NCBI RefSeq assembly: GCF_002272135.1
Contig: NZ_NPBF01000014.1
Coordinates: 1-64,000, forward strand
Direction: 5' to 3'
DNA: 64,000 nt
Source of the DNA: Virgibacillus sp. 7505
Lineage (GTDB): Bacteria > Bacillota > Bacilli > Bacillales > Amphibacillaceae
The translations under genes were made by a program, and so were the position numbers. Below are positions 41,403 through 48,518 of this stretch, piece after piece. The notes below the pieces were generated by a model. That model was not told the origin of the DNA and searched no databases. It was given only the letters and a program-made list of their open reading frames with translations. The stretch's first letter is position 1, and the number at the start of each line of letters is the position of its first letter.

Positions 41403-41897
41403 ATGGCAAAGTATGAGGAATGGGAATTTCACATTAACGATGTAGATGCTTTTATCTGGTGGTACAAGGATGACAAAGTTCCTTCCATTGAGGATTTGCG
41501 TTTATTTTATGAAGTCTCATTTTTAACTGATCAGAATGTGGTTGATGGAGTGTATTATACTTTCTTGACGGCAGAAGAGTACAAGTACATCACAGGGAAA
41601 GATTACGAAGGACCAGCGCCAATAGAGCCACGTCCGTTGCCACAGCCAGCACCACCTGTAACAGATTGGGAAGGTCCACTTGTCCAACCAAGTCCTGATG
41701 ATGCGCCAGAAGGGGTAGAGACACCAGAAGAAACAGAAACTCCGATTGACAATGAACCAATTCCAGAAGAACCCGAACGCGATCCTGCAGAAGAAGTAAA
41801 CGATAATCCGTATAATCCAGAACCGGTTGAGGAAGAAGCAGCCGAAGAACCACAATCTACAAATGAAGAAGAAACATCCACCACCCAGAACGGATAA
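41403..41897 (+). CDS. Fibre-region protein with Pro/Glu-rich tail
   Basis: 164 aa: a folded N-terminal about 70 residues (WEFHINDVDAFIWWYKDDKV), then a Pro/Glu-rich disordered tail. Possibly XkdW-like; not recognised with certainty. AAGGAGGGG precedes the ATG. Confidence 0.65.
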   Translation: MAKYEEWEFHINDVDAFIWWYKDDKVPSIEDLRLFYEVSFLTDQNVVDGVYYTFLTAEEYKYITGKDYEGPAPIEPRPLPQPAPPVTDWEGPLVQPSPDDAPEGVETPEETETPIDNEPIPEEPERDPAEEVNDNPYNPEPVEEEAAEEPQSTNEEETSTTQNG

Positions 41898-41966
41898 GGT
41901 GGTTTTTTATTGCAGGAATATACTCCCATTCTGTCGAATATAGTCGGAAAGGGAGGAATGTTAGTT

Positions 41967-42347
41967 ATGTGGATGAAAAATTACGTTAGAGCTTTAAACG
42001 AGACTTATTTCAACAAGAGTGAACTTAATCTTATTGCCGAAGATTTTAAGAGGGATATAGATGGAGCTTTTCAAAACTACGGTGATGGAGAATCCAGCTT
42101 TTATTCCTCAAAAGATCTTTACTGGGAATTTCCTAATTGCGCTATAAAGTTAGATATATCCGGAAATAAATTGACTTTCACGAAGTCAGAAAAAGAAAAT
42201 GCTGTTCTGGTTTTGGGGATGGTTGAAGTGACTTCAAAAATTGATAGATACCATCTCACATCCATGGAGAGTTTCGATGTCACATATGATTATAACGATC
42301 TTGATGACGTATATTACGAAGCTATGAAAATTTTACTTATAAATTAA
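41967..42347 (+). CDS. Hypothetical protein after tail genes
   Basis: 126 aa from ATG 41967 (GGGAGG 10 nt upstream). Alpha/beta mix (WMKNYVRALNETYFNKSELN). No family recognised. Position suggests a fibre assembly or cargo protein. Confidence 0.6.
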   Translation: MWMKNYVRALNETYFNKSELNLIAEDFKRDIDGAFQNYGDGESSFYSSKDLYWEFPNCAIKLDISGNKLTFTKSEKENAVLVLGMVEVTSKIDRYHLTSMESFDVTYDYNDLDDVYYEAMKILLIN

Positions 42348-42404
42348 ATCACCAGGTGGGAATGTTCTTATCAGCTACTACAGACCGAATAAGGAGGTGA
42401 GTAA

Positions 42405-42545
42405 GTGGGCTTTAATTATGGTACAAGACATCTTCCAAAACAGACGCAAGAAATTATTAAAAAGCGAGAAGAGAATGACAAGATTTTAAAAGAGGAAGCC
42501 GAAAAGAAAAAAGAACAAGAACAAGAACAAAAACAAAAAGATTAA
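42405..42545 (+). CDS. 46-aa charged small protein
   Basis: GTG 42405 follows a perfect AAGGAGGTGA. The opening MGFNYGTRHLPKQTQEIIKK is followed by a Lys/Glu/Gln-only helix. Terminator directly after. XkdX-like by position, which is not proven. Confidence 0.65.
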   Translation: MGFNYGTRHLPKQTQEIIKKREENDKILKEEAEKKKEQEQEQKQKD

Positions 42546-42550
42546 ATTAT

Positions 42551-42582
42551 AAAAAGCATCCCAAATGGGGTGCTTTTTCTTT
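42551..42582 (+). terminator. Terminator after tail operon
   Basis: AAAAAGCATCCC pairs with GGGGTGCTTTTT, followed by T. Ends the structural operon. Confidence 0.88.
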
Positions 42583-42646
42583 TGAAAATGGAAAGATTAT
42601 GAACTGAGGGGAAGTAGATAATATGAAAGGATAGATGTGACGTAGC

Positions 42647-42719
42647 ATATCGGTAATTACAAGTAGAAATGTAAATTTCTAGTCTTAACATTTGTTTTAC
42701 ATCGCCGATATTTATATCG
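42647..42719 (+). promoter_or_regulatory. Palindromic control region of cargo membrane gene
   Basis: CGATAT-TT-ATATCG at 42706-42719 is a perfect palindrome just before the ribosome site. ATATCGG at 42647 also pairs with CCGATAT at 42705, enclosing a TAGAAAT/ATTTCTA stem. The gap 42583-42732 holds no gene. Likely a separately controlled promoter and operator. Confidence 0.5.
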
Positions 42720-42732
42720 AGGTGATAAAAAA

Positions 42733-43275
42733 GTGAGTAGGAATTTCAAGAATTCAAAAGTAGTGGTGTCCTATCTTTACAAAAAATATGGCAAATTACA
42801 CGGCCAAACAATAGAAGATGAAATTTATATTATCGAGAATATAAAAAGAGACCATACTCAAGAAGAATTAAAAATGATGAAGCGTAGATTAAATGGATCT
42901 CTAGATGTTATCAAGGAAAGTAACGCATTATTCTATTTGCCAATTACAATAATGTTAAGCTTTCTTACTGTAATGAGTACAATTATAATTACTATGATAA
43001 ATTCCAACACAAACTATGCAGGAAAAGCTGTTGACCTTTATAAAGACGAGATAACCAAGGAAGAATTTATGTCGATGTATGATTATTCGTCCCTATTCGA
43101 CTTAGTTATGAGTAATATTTCAATAGCTTTTTTTACTATGATTTTATTTTGGGCGGTAGTAACCATTTACTTTATCGCAAGATTTAGAAACAGAAAAAAT
43201 GCTTTAATATTAATAGAAGAATCTATAGATCTAAGTTCTGAAGAAAAACATACAAACACACTAGAAGCGCCTTAA
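42733..43275 (+). CDS. Two-span membrane protein, cargo gene
   Basis: 180 aa from GTG 42733 (GAGGTGAT upstream). Hydrophobic spans at about 74-95 and 130-152 with a loop carrying TNYAGKAVDLYKDEI. Between tail and lysis genes, with its own control region and terminator and an AT-rich sequence. Typical of a moron. Function unknown; exclusion of other phages is possible. Confidence 0.75.
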   Translation: MSRNFKNSKVVVSYLYKKYGKLHGQTIEDEIYIIENIKRDHTQEELKMMKRRLNGSLDVIKESNALFYLPITIMLSFLTVMSTIIITMINSNTNYAGKAVDLYKDEITKEEFMSMYDYSSLFDLVMSNISIAFFTMILFWAVVTIYFIARFRNRKNALILIEESIDLSSEEKHTNTLEAP

Positions 43276-43292
43276 TCATAGGGTGCTTTTTT
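43265..43292 (+). terminator. Terminator before lysis cassette
   Basis: AAGCGCC pairs with GGGTGCTT (one wobble), followed by TTTTT; overlaps the end of the cargo gene. Confidence 0.75.
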
Positions 43293-43332
43293 ATTTGAAA
43301 GGGGGTCGAGAAAAGAGATGGAGGAGGAAATT

Positions 43333-43647
43333 ATGTGGCAGGATCACGAGAATCGTATATCGAAGCTTGAGCAAAACCAAGAAGTATTAATGACAAAAGT
43401 TGACGACCTGTCTGGTGCGGTTGAAAAGGGTAACACAAAAACAGAACAGGACAACAAGATTTTACGTGATCAAAACAACTTACTGTTGGAAAAAGTGATT
43501 GAAATAAACACCCGCTCACAAGATCGTAAACATGAACTGAAACTATTAGACAAACAGAACTGGTGGAAATTGATCTTAGGTATCGGTGGGAGCGTCGGAG
43601 CCTTTTATTCTATAGTCCAGATGATACTGGAGCATATTGCAAAGTAG
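43333..43647 (+). CDS. xhlA: XhlA-family lysis accessory protein
   Basis: 104 aa membrane-anchored accessory to holin-driven lysis. N-terminal coiled coil (HENRISKLEQNQEVLMTKVD) and one C-terminal membrane span (LILGIGGSVGAFYSIVQMIL), the XhlA layout. GGAGGAGG precedes ATG 43333; an upstream ATG at 43318 contains that site. Confidence 0.9.
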   Translation: MWQDHENRISKLEQNQEVLMTKVDDLSGAVEKGNTKTEQDNKILRDQNNLLLEKVIEINTRSQDRKHELKLLDKQNWWKLILGIGGSVGAFYSIVQMILEHIAK

Positions 43648-43704
43648 TGCCTATCGGGTCTAGCCGGTGGGCTTTTATTATGTACAAAAAGGGAGAGATT
43701 TGTT

Positions 43705-43968
43705 TTGGGAATTAATTGGAAAGTACGTCTTAAGAATCCAGCGTTTTATCTTGCAATAGTACCAGCATTGTTGCTTGTTGCTCAGATTGTTTTGAATTGG
43801 ATTGGTGTGGAACTGGCTGCTGATGTTATCGAAGCAGAAGCGACCAAATTTATTAATGCTGTATTCGTTGTCTTAGCATTGCTAGGTATAGTTGCAGATC
43901 CGACGACTAAAGGCGTGTCGGACAGTGAACGAGCCAAAACCTATAAAAAACCAAGGAGTGATATTTAA
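43705..43968 (+). CDS. Holin, phi LC3-like family
   Basis: 87 aa with two membrane spans (about 12-32 and 48-64) and a charged C-terminus (SERAKTYKKPRSD). The opening INWKVRLKNPAFYLAIVPAL is the Phage_holin_1 signature. TTG 43705 start with GGGAGAG seven nt upstream. Forms the pore that times lysis. Overlaps the endolysin start by one base. Confidence 0.94.
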   Translation: MGINWKVRLKNPAFYLAIVPALLLVAQIVLNWIGVELAADVIEAEATKFINAVFVVLALLGIVADPTTKGVSDSERAKTYKKPRSDI

Positions 43969-44888
43969 TGGGAAGAGTATCACTAGATACGTTGCTGCAG
44001 CGTTCTGAGAAGAACATGGGTAGCGGCATGAATGCAATCGTAAAGAAGAGTGCACTGGAAGTTATCCGGAGGGCATACAAGGAAGGAATCAATGCTCAGA
44101 TTTCACATGGTATGCGGACATACGCGCAACAAGATGCCCTGTATGCTCAAGGGCGTACAAAACCAGGTAGTAAAGTCACTAATGCCCGCGGCGGATATTC
44201 AAACCACAATTTCGGTCTTGCTGTAGATTATTTCTTAACGTCTGAAGACGGTACAAAAGCAATATGGAGTGTCAATTCTGATTGGAACCGTGTGGCCGCA
44301 ATTGCGAAAAGTCTAGGTTTTTCTTGGGGTGGCGATTGGACTAGCTTCAAAGATTATCCTCACCTCGAAATGTCAGGTGGTTTATCAACTGCGCAACTAC
44401 GTGCAGGCAAGAAGCCGAGCCTAACTGATCGTACTGGTACAAAGACAGCTGTACCCAGTAAGACTAGCAGCAAGCCAGCAGCATCTTCATCAGGAGGTTC
44501 TTCCTACATTAAGGAGGCACAAAAGTACGCCAACAGCCGGGACTATCCTACAAAAGCTAAGTTTACCAAGCTTACTGTGGATGGTTATAAAGGTCCGAAA
44601 ACGATGAATGCTTTGTTGAGGATTTATCAGTATTATGGAAAGGTAACGATCGATGGTATCTTCGGTCCTAAGAGTAAGGCTGCTGGATCCATTCAGAGTC
44701 GTAAAAAGCATACTCCAGGCTGGACAAGGCTTATACAAAGTCTGTTGAACGTCCATGGATACAAGTTAGCTGTAGATGGTATCTTTGGTACCGGAACAGA
44801 AGCAGCACTTAAATCCTTCCAGAAGAGCAAAGAAATTGCTTCCGACGGTGCGGCAGGATCTAACACATACGAGAAGTTCTTTAAGTAA
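43968..44888 (+). CDS. Endolysin, M15 L-alanyl-D-glutamate peptidase with PG-binding domains
   Basis: Cuts the peptidoglycan stem peptide at lysis. The M15_4/VanY-like catalytic domain (1-135) has zinc ligands His80 and Asp87 (SNHNFGLAVD) and His132 (HLEM). A Ser/Thr/Lys linker (145-175) leads to two C-terminal peptidoglycan-binding segments (VTIDGIFGPKSK and LAVDGIFGTGTEAALKSFQK). 306 aa. Related to Ply500/CwlK-type enzymes. Strong terminator after. Confidence 0.96.
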   Translation: MGRVSLDTLLQRSEKNMGSGMNAIVKKSALEVIRRAYKEGINAQISHGMRTYAQQDALYAQGRTKPGSKVTNARGGYSNHNFGLAVDYFLTSEDGTKAIWSVNSDWNRVAAIAKSLGFSWGGDWTSFKDYPHLEMSGGLSTAQLRAGKKPSLTDRTGTKTAVPSKTSSKPAASSSGGSSYIKEAQKYANSRDYPTKAKFTKLTVDGYKGPKTMNALLRIYQYYGKVTIDGIFGPKSKAAGSIQSRKKHTPGWTRLIQSLLNVHGYKLAVDGIFGTGTEAALKSFQKSKEIASDGAAGSNTYEKFFK

Positions 44889-44891
44889 AAC

Positions 44892-44925
44892 AAAAGCCCC
44901 TCCAATTAAGGAGGGGCTTTTTTAT
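44892..44925 (+). terminator. Terminator after endolysin
   Basis: AAAAGCCCCTCC pairs with GGAGGGGCTTT, followed by TTTT. Ends the late operon. Confidence 0.93.
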
Positions 44926-45016
44926 TACAAGTTCACTCCTACAATATACATAGAAGTATCCCTATAATGTATTTTATATGGTAATATATTCATAGTTTAA
45001 TTAAGGAGTGTAAAAC

Positions 45017-45916
45017 GTGTTAAAAGTATACATACCTGAAAAATTCAAAAAAACTACTATGCATATTCTAATTAACAAAGTGATTGATAGTGATATGATG
45101 CCAAAATCCAAAGATATTAGTTTTGACTTTAACAGATTATCCTTTATAGAGCCTGCTGGAGTAACAATATTGAGTAATCTCTTTGAGTGGCTAATGATAA
45201 GGGGTGTTAAAGTTACTCTTACAGGTCCAAAAGAAATGAGTCAAGCTTTAAGGTTTTTAGACGACTCTATGTTTTTCAAACATTATCTAAATGAAACATT
45301 TAGCAAGAATGCTGCCATAAGACCGACTACTTCTCCATTGAATGTTATTAATTATGATGAAAGCTTTTCTTATTTGGATAATACACTTTTGCCTTACCTA
45401 TCGGATATGTTATCTGTTAATGTTAAATCTATAGTTGATATGAAAACAAGCTTTGGTGAAATATTTAATAATATTCGTGACCATGCGAATGAGAAATGCG
45501 GCTGTATATTTGCACAGCGGTACCCCAACAGGGTACCGGATGAGATTGTCATTTCTGTTTCAGATTTCGGTGTTGGAATTCCCGAAACAATCAGGAGGGT
45601 ACATCCTTCACTAAACGATTCTGAAGCATTAGTCCATGCAATCGTTGAAGGTGTCTCTTCAAAGTCAACTCCGCGAAACAGGGGCGCAGGGCTTCGTACA
45701 TTGGTACATAACGTTGTATTAAATAACGGTGGCAGGATAGAAATTAGATCATTTTATGGTATATTAAATATATCGAGGAATACTTCTGGTGAATTAGAGG
45801 TAAACTCTGTACTAAGTGCGAATAAGTATCCAGGTACATTCATGGAAATAACACTGGACACAAACAAGTTTGTTCGCGAAGAAGTAGAAGAGGAGGAGTT
45901 CGAATGGGATTTCTAA
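45017..45916 (+). CDS. STAS-HATPase fusion protein (regulatory ATPase)
   Basis: 299 aa. Residues about 1-95 look like a STAS/anti-sigma-antagonist domain (ISFDFNRLSFIEPAGVTILS, then VKVTLTG). Residues about 115-285 form a GHKL ATPase: N-box E148..NN..H156, G1 DFGVGIP (183-189), G2 RGAGL (222-226). There is no histidine-kinase dimerisation domain. Overlaps the next, STAS-like gene. Resembles SpoIIAB/RsbW-type partner-switching parts, but as prophage cargo. GTG start with AAGGAG upstream and its own AT-rich promoter region (TATAAT near 44972). Role unknown. Confidence 0.8.
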   Translation: MLKVYIPEKFKKTTMHILINKVIDSDMMPKSKDISFDFNRLSFIEPAGVTILSNLFEWLMIRGVKVTLTGPKEMSQALRFLDDSMFFKHYLNETFSKNAAIRPTTSPLNVINYDESFSYLDNTLLPYLSDMLSVNVKSIVDMKTSFGEIFNNIRDHANEKCGCIFAQRYPNRVPDEIVISVSDFGVGIPETIRRVHPSLNDSEALVHAIVEGVSSKSTPRNRGAGLRTLVHNVVLNNGGRIEIRSFYGILNISRNTSGELEVNSVLSANKYPGTFMEITLDTNKFVREEVEEEEFEWDF

Positions 45917-46209
45917 AAATTTTAGATCATGTAGAACGCTGTTACTCCAATGAGGATGGTACTGTAATTCTTAACAAACTTTCAGAGCAACTTAGAAGAG
46001 GGGAAAATGTGGAACTTTCTTTTGACAAAGTTGATACGGTAACATCATCTTTCGTGAATTCAGCATTAATCGAACTGTTGGAAGAATATAGCTTTGATCA
46101 AATTAAAAGAAATTTAAAGTTCGTTGATACGAACAGTGTAATTAACGATATGATAAAAAGAAGATTTTTCTTTGAGGTAAAGGAAAGAAAAAACTTGGTT
46201 CATAATTAA
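45904..46209 (+). CDS. STAS-like DUF4325-type protein
   Basis: 101 aa with a DUF4325/STAS-like core (VELSFDKVDTVTSSFVNSAL, then LKFVDTNSVINDMIKRR). Overlaps the ATPase gene by 13 bp, so the two are made together. In such pairs the small protein may be the substrate or switch partner of the ATPase (inference from SpoIIAA/SpoIIAB logic). A terminator follows. Confidence 0.8.
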   Translation: MGFLKILDHVERCYSNEDGTVILNKLSEQLRRGENVELSFDKVDTVTSSFVNSALIELLEEYSFDQIKRNLKFVDTNSVINDMIKRRFFFEVKERKNLVHN

Positions 46210-46212
46210 GAC

Positions 46213-46243
46213 CAACCCCTCCTTAACGGGAGGGGTTTTTTTA
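46213..46243. terminator. Terminator between convergent cargo genes
   Basis: AACCCCTCC pairs with GGGAGGGGTT, with T-runs on the right; the leftward small genes end just beyond it. Confidence 0.88.
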
Positions 46244-46260
46244 TTTCCTATGGACAGCTT

Positions 46261-46467
46261 TCATATCCTTTTTGTAGATATACTCAAAAGAATCAATTTC
46301 ATCTTGCGTGACTTGCTAAAGGATGGATGCTCTGGTGTAAGCTTTGGTAGTTTTACATCATCATTGTCGTCTTCGCTAAAAACAAAACTCTTTAAGGTGT
46401 CCACTTCAACATCCATTCTCGCTTTTACAAATTCACCATACAATTCAATTCTGATAGGTCTTGCCAT
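46261..46467 (-). CDS. 68-aa protein of leftward micro-operon
   Basis: AAAGGAGGAG precedes ATG 46467. Starts MARPIRIELYGEFVKARMDV. A paralogue lies at 47381-47566 with similar upstream DNA. Function unknown. Last of five small leftward genes. Confidence 0.7.
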   Translation of the reverse strand: MARPIRIELYGEFVKARMDVEVDTLKSFVFSEDDNDDVKLPKLTPEHPSFSKSRKMKLILLSISTKRI

Positions 46468-46574
46468 ATTATCTCCTCCTTTTACCTATATAATCGCACT
46501 CAAATATAAAAAGGTGTGATTGATCGGTAAAAAAATAACCCTCCAACAAGGGGGAGGGAAAAGAGGTAATGTTG

Positions 46575-46724
46575 TTATTTGAACAGCTTTCTAGCGAGCT
46601 TTCCAGTAGCCTTACCATAGATACGACGACCAATCCGCTTGCCTGTTGCTTCAGGCCCTTTATTCAATGCCTTCACATCATTAGATAACTTCAATACAGT
46701 GTAAAGAAACGATTTAAAGCTCAC
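46575..46724 (-). CDS. 49-aa basic small phage protein
   Basis: GTG 46724 follows GGAGG. Sequence MSFKSFLYTVLKLSND, then GKRIGRRIYGKATGKLARKLFK: a strongly basic helix, possibly amphipathic. I have seen similar short proteins in phages without a known role. Directly downstream of the HTH gene. Confidence 0.65.
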   Translation of the reverse strand: MSFKSFLYTVLKLSNDVKALNKGPEATGKRIGRRIYGKATGKLARKLFK

Positions 46725-46725
46725 G

Positions 46726-46983
46726 TTACTTTCCTCCATCTTTTTCGTCATATGGGCGATACTTCTTCGTTAATTCCTCTTGTACAGTTTTTCGTTCTTC
46801 CAGATCTTCGCTAAAAAACAAACTATCTTTCCCTGAACGTTTAATTGGTACAATCTTTTCATTTTTAATCAACTGGCTAAGTCTGCCACGTGTAATCCCC
46901 AGAAACTCTACGGTTTCCGAGGATGTCAACACGTTTTTCTGGATGAACTCAATTAATTGTTCCTTGTTATCAAATGTGTACAT
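46726..46983 (-). CDS. 85-aa HTH regulator of leftward micro-operon
   Basis: HTH of about 45 residues (LTSSETVEFLGITRGRLSQL), then a charged C-terminus ending KKYRPYDEKDGGK. AAAGGG lies 9 nt upstream. Probably controls this gene group. A decayed second copy lies at 47659-47814. Confidence 0.78.
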   Translation of the reverse strand: MYTFDNKEQLIEFIQKNVLTSSETVEFLGITRGRLSQLIKNEKIVPIKRSGKDSLFFSEDLEERKTVQEELTKKYRPYDEKDGGK

Positions 46984-46985
46984 AG

Positions 46986-47147
46986 TTACTTACCCTTTCT
47001 TTTGAACAGGTCTGAGAATGCTACAATCAGAGTGGCAATGGCTAAACCAGCACTTAGGATATTCAGCCATACTCCACCATAAATGTTGTAAGCAATGAAC
47101 GCTGCAGCTGTGAGTAATATTAAAAAGAAAATGTTGTTTTTTTGCAT
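46986..47147 (-). CDS. 53-aa two-span membrane protein
   Basis: Two hydrophobic segments (NIFFLILLTAAAFIAYNIYG and WLNILSAGLAIATLIVAF) with a basic end RKGK. No clear ribosome site, so the start is uncertain. Immediately upstream of the HTH gene. Confidence 0.6.
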   Translation of the reverse strand: MQKNNIFFLILLTAAAFIAYNIYGGVWLNILSAGLAIATLIVAFSDLFKRKGK

Positions 47148-47209
47148 AACTAGTGTGTTGGATATATAATAATTTGTAATGGTAAGGGTGGGGCTTTCGC
47201 CCCTGTCCC

Positions 47210-47320
47210 TTATTCATTATCCTTGTCCTTCTTATAAGTGTCTTTCCACTGTTTGCCAACCCAAGCAATCGAAGTGATAAAGAACACTGTTTGAAGGACT
47301 TTATTTATTATATCCAACAT
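47210..47320 (-). CDS. 36-aa membrane peptide
   Basis: A perfect AGGAGGTGAACAAG precedes ATG 47320. MLDIINKVLQTVFFITSIAW forms one amphipathic membrane helix, then a charged tail KQWKDTYKKDKDNE. First gene of the leftward set; small phage peptide of unknown role (toxin-like or signalling are guesses). Confidence 0.65.
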   Translation of the reverse strand: MLDIINKVLQTVFFITSIAWVGKQWKDTYKKDKDNE

Positions 47321-47380
47321 CTTGTTCACCTCCTTTCTATAAATTAATTATACCAAAACTATAATCATATGTATATAGCT

Positions 47381-47566
47381 TTATGGTATATTTTTCATCT
47401 TTTTTTTGCATGAAGAACCCCTTTCCATAATAGGAAAAGGGTTCTTTTCATTTGCCAAATAATGCTGTTGTATATTTTTTAGATATTTCCTCAAACGCAT
47501 CAATACATCAATGTTGATCTGCAGTCTAGCCAATACATATTCAGAATATAAGCTGTGTCTAATCAC
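47381..47566 (-). CDS. Paralogue of the 68-aa leftward protein
   Basis: 61 aa from GTG 47566 with AAAGGAG upstream. LYSEYVLARLQINIDVL matches LYGEFVKARMDVEVDTL of the 68-aa protein at 46261-46467, and the DNA before both genes is alike (ATTATCTCC, TATAATCG, GTGTGATT). Its 3' part contains a hairpin with T-run, so the C-terminus may have been replaced. It may still be expressed. Confidence 0.55.
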   Translation of the reverse strand: MIRHSLYSEYVLARLQINIDVLMRLRKYLKNIQQHYLANEKNPFPIMERGSSCKKKMKNIP

Positions 47567-47658
47567 ATTATCTCCTTTTACTACTATAATCGAGCAAAAA
47601 ACCATAAAAGTGTGATTAATTTATGTAAAAAAATAGTCCTTGTATTAGAGCGAGGGAC

Positions 47659-47814
47659 TTATTTCTTATCATCATATGGTCGGTACTTCTTCACTAACTC
47701 TACTTAAGTAGTTTTGCGTTCCTCCAGATTTTCTTTTAGACCTAAACAGCAGTAAGTATAGCCCATAGCGCAACAGTGACTATTCTTGCTGAAAGGATTA
47801 ATCTTTAATTCCAT
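47659..47814 (-). pseudogene. Remnant of a second HTH-gene copy
   Basis: In one frame the leftward strand reads NLEERKTT, a TAA stop at 47704-47706, then VELVKKYRPYDDKK and a stop. This matches LEERKTVQEELTKKYRPYDEKD at the end of the HTH protein at 46726-46983. The 5' part before it, with four cysteines in CCAMGYTYCC, is unrelated to the HTH and may come from a fusion. Confidence 0.75.
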
Positions 47815-47836
47815 GTATGTAAATAATGAAATGCAT

Positions 47837-47879
47837 AAATAAAAGAAGCTACCCAGATAAGGAATAGCTTCTTTTATTT
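47837..47879. terminator. Bidirectional terminator, 15-bp perfect stem
   Basis: AAATAAAAGAAGCTA and TAGCTTCTTTTATTT pair perfectly around a 13-nt loop. It separates the leftward set from the rightward tiny operon. Confidence 0.88.
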
Positions 47880-47913
47880 TTAATAAAGAAATCTAGTTAA
47901 ATCAACATTAATC

Positions 47914-47944
47914 TGTTTACAATGTAAACAAAAGATGTTATAAT
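47914..47944 (+). promoter_or_regulatory. Operator-covered promoter of tiny-peptide operon
   Basis: TTTACA (47916-47921), 17 bp, then TATAAT (47939-47944). The 17-bp palindrome TGTTTACAATGTAAACA (47914-47930) covers the -35 box. A strong, repressible promoter; the HTH protein encoded third in the operon is the obvious candidate regulator. Confidence 0.8.
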
Positions 47945-47969
47945 TAATACATAGAAAGGAGGAGGTAAT

Positions 47970-48098
47970 GTGAAACCGGAAACGATAATAATGATAACTG
48001 CGATAGCCAATCTAAGCATAGCAGTCCTAAACTTGGCTACCGCAGTAATTCAGAAAAAGCCTAAAGCCAAGAAGAAAAAAGCTAAAGGCAAGAAATGA
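47970..48098 (+). CDS. 42-aa membrane peptide with polylysine tail
   Basis: GTG 47970 follows GGAGGAGG. MKPETIIMITAIANLSIAVL continues as one hydrophobic span, then KKPKAKKKKAKGKK. Size and layout recall the BsrG/TxpA/YonT type I toxin peptides of B. subtilis prophages. No antisense RNA promoter could be assigned, so toxin function is only suggested. Confidence 0.65.
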   Translation: MKPETIIMITAIANLSIAVLNLATAVIQKKPKAKKKKAKGKK

Positions 48099-48183
48099 GA
48101 GGGAGGGGAGGTGCAACTCCCCTTCTCATCATTATTATAACAGCTTCCGGATAAAATAAAAAATCAGTATAGGAGGATAACAC

Positions 48184-48276
48184 ATGTTAACTATAACAAT
48201 TGTTTTAACTGCGATTAGCTTAGTGACGTCTGTTTCTGCGCTTATTATATCCATTAAGAATAGAAAAGGTGCATAA
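48184..48276 (+). CDS. 30-aa membrane peptide
   Basis: AGGAGG lies 7 nt before ATG 48184. A hydrophobic span (TITIVLTAISLVTSVSALII) with a SIKNRKGA end. Second of three genes behind the operator-covered promoter. A GGGGAG/CTCCCC hairpin at about 48105-48125 separates it from the first gene. Confidence 0.6.
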   Translation: MLTITIVLTAISLVTSVSALIISIKNRKGA

Positions 48277-48278
48277 GG

Positions 48279-48485
48279 ATGAAAAGAGAGCTACCAAGAC
48301 TATACTCGAAGGCTGATCTTGCTCGCCGTTGGGGCGTAACAAGGCAGGTTGTGAACAATTGGGAGAAACGGCATAATGATTTCCCGGACCCAGTCATGCA
48401 TGTTCATGACGGGTCTCTGCCTCTTTATTTGCATGAAGATGCAATCGAATATGAAAAGAAAAGAAACCTTGAGGTACATCCCTAG
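48279..48485 (+). CDS. 68-aa HTH protein of tiny operon
   Basis: Winged HTH of the AlpA/MerR-like excisionase type (YSKADLARRWGVTRQVVNNW, then LPLYLHEDAIEYEK). ATG 48279 starts 3 nt after the previous stop. Probable autoregulator of the operon or a second excisionase candidate. Confidence 0.75.
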   Translation: MKRELPRLYSKADLARRWGVTRQVVNNWEKRHNDFPDPVMHVHDGSLPLYLHEDAIEYEKKRNLEVHP

Positions 48486-48494
48486 GCACTTGCA

Positions 48495-48518
48495 GACCAA
48501 TAATTAATTGGTCTTTTT
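48495..48518 (+). terminator. Terminator of tiny-peptide operon
   Basis: GACCAAT pairs with ATTGGTC, followed by TTTTT. Confidence 0.88.

Noticed and set aside
41523-41929. Several long leftward frames opposite the Pro/Glu-rich protein
   Set aside because: They mirror low-complexity coding sequence, are themselves repetitive, and lack ribosome sites.
47704-47814. A 36-aa leftward frame with CCAMGYTYCC that looks like a lantibiotic-type peptide
   Set aside because: No ribosome site, no modification or transport genes nearby, and its second half matches the end of the HTH gene; best explained as a decayed fusion.
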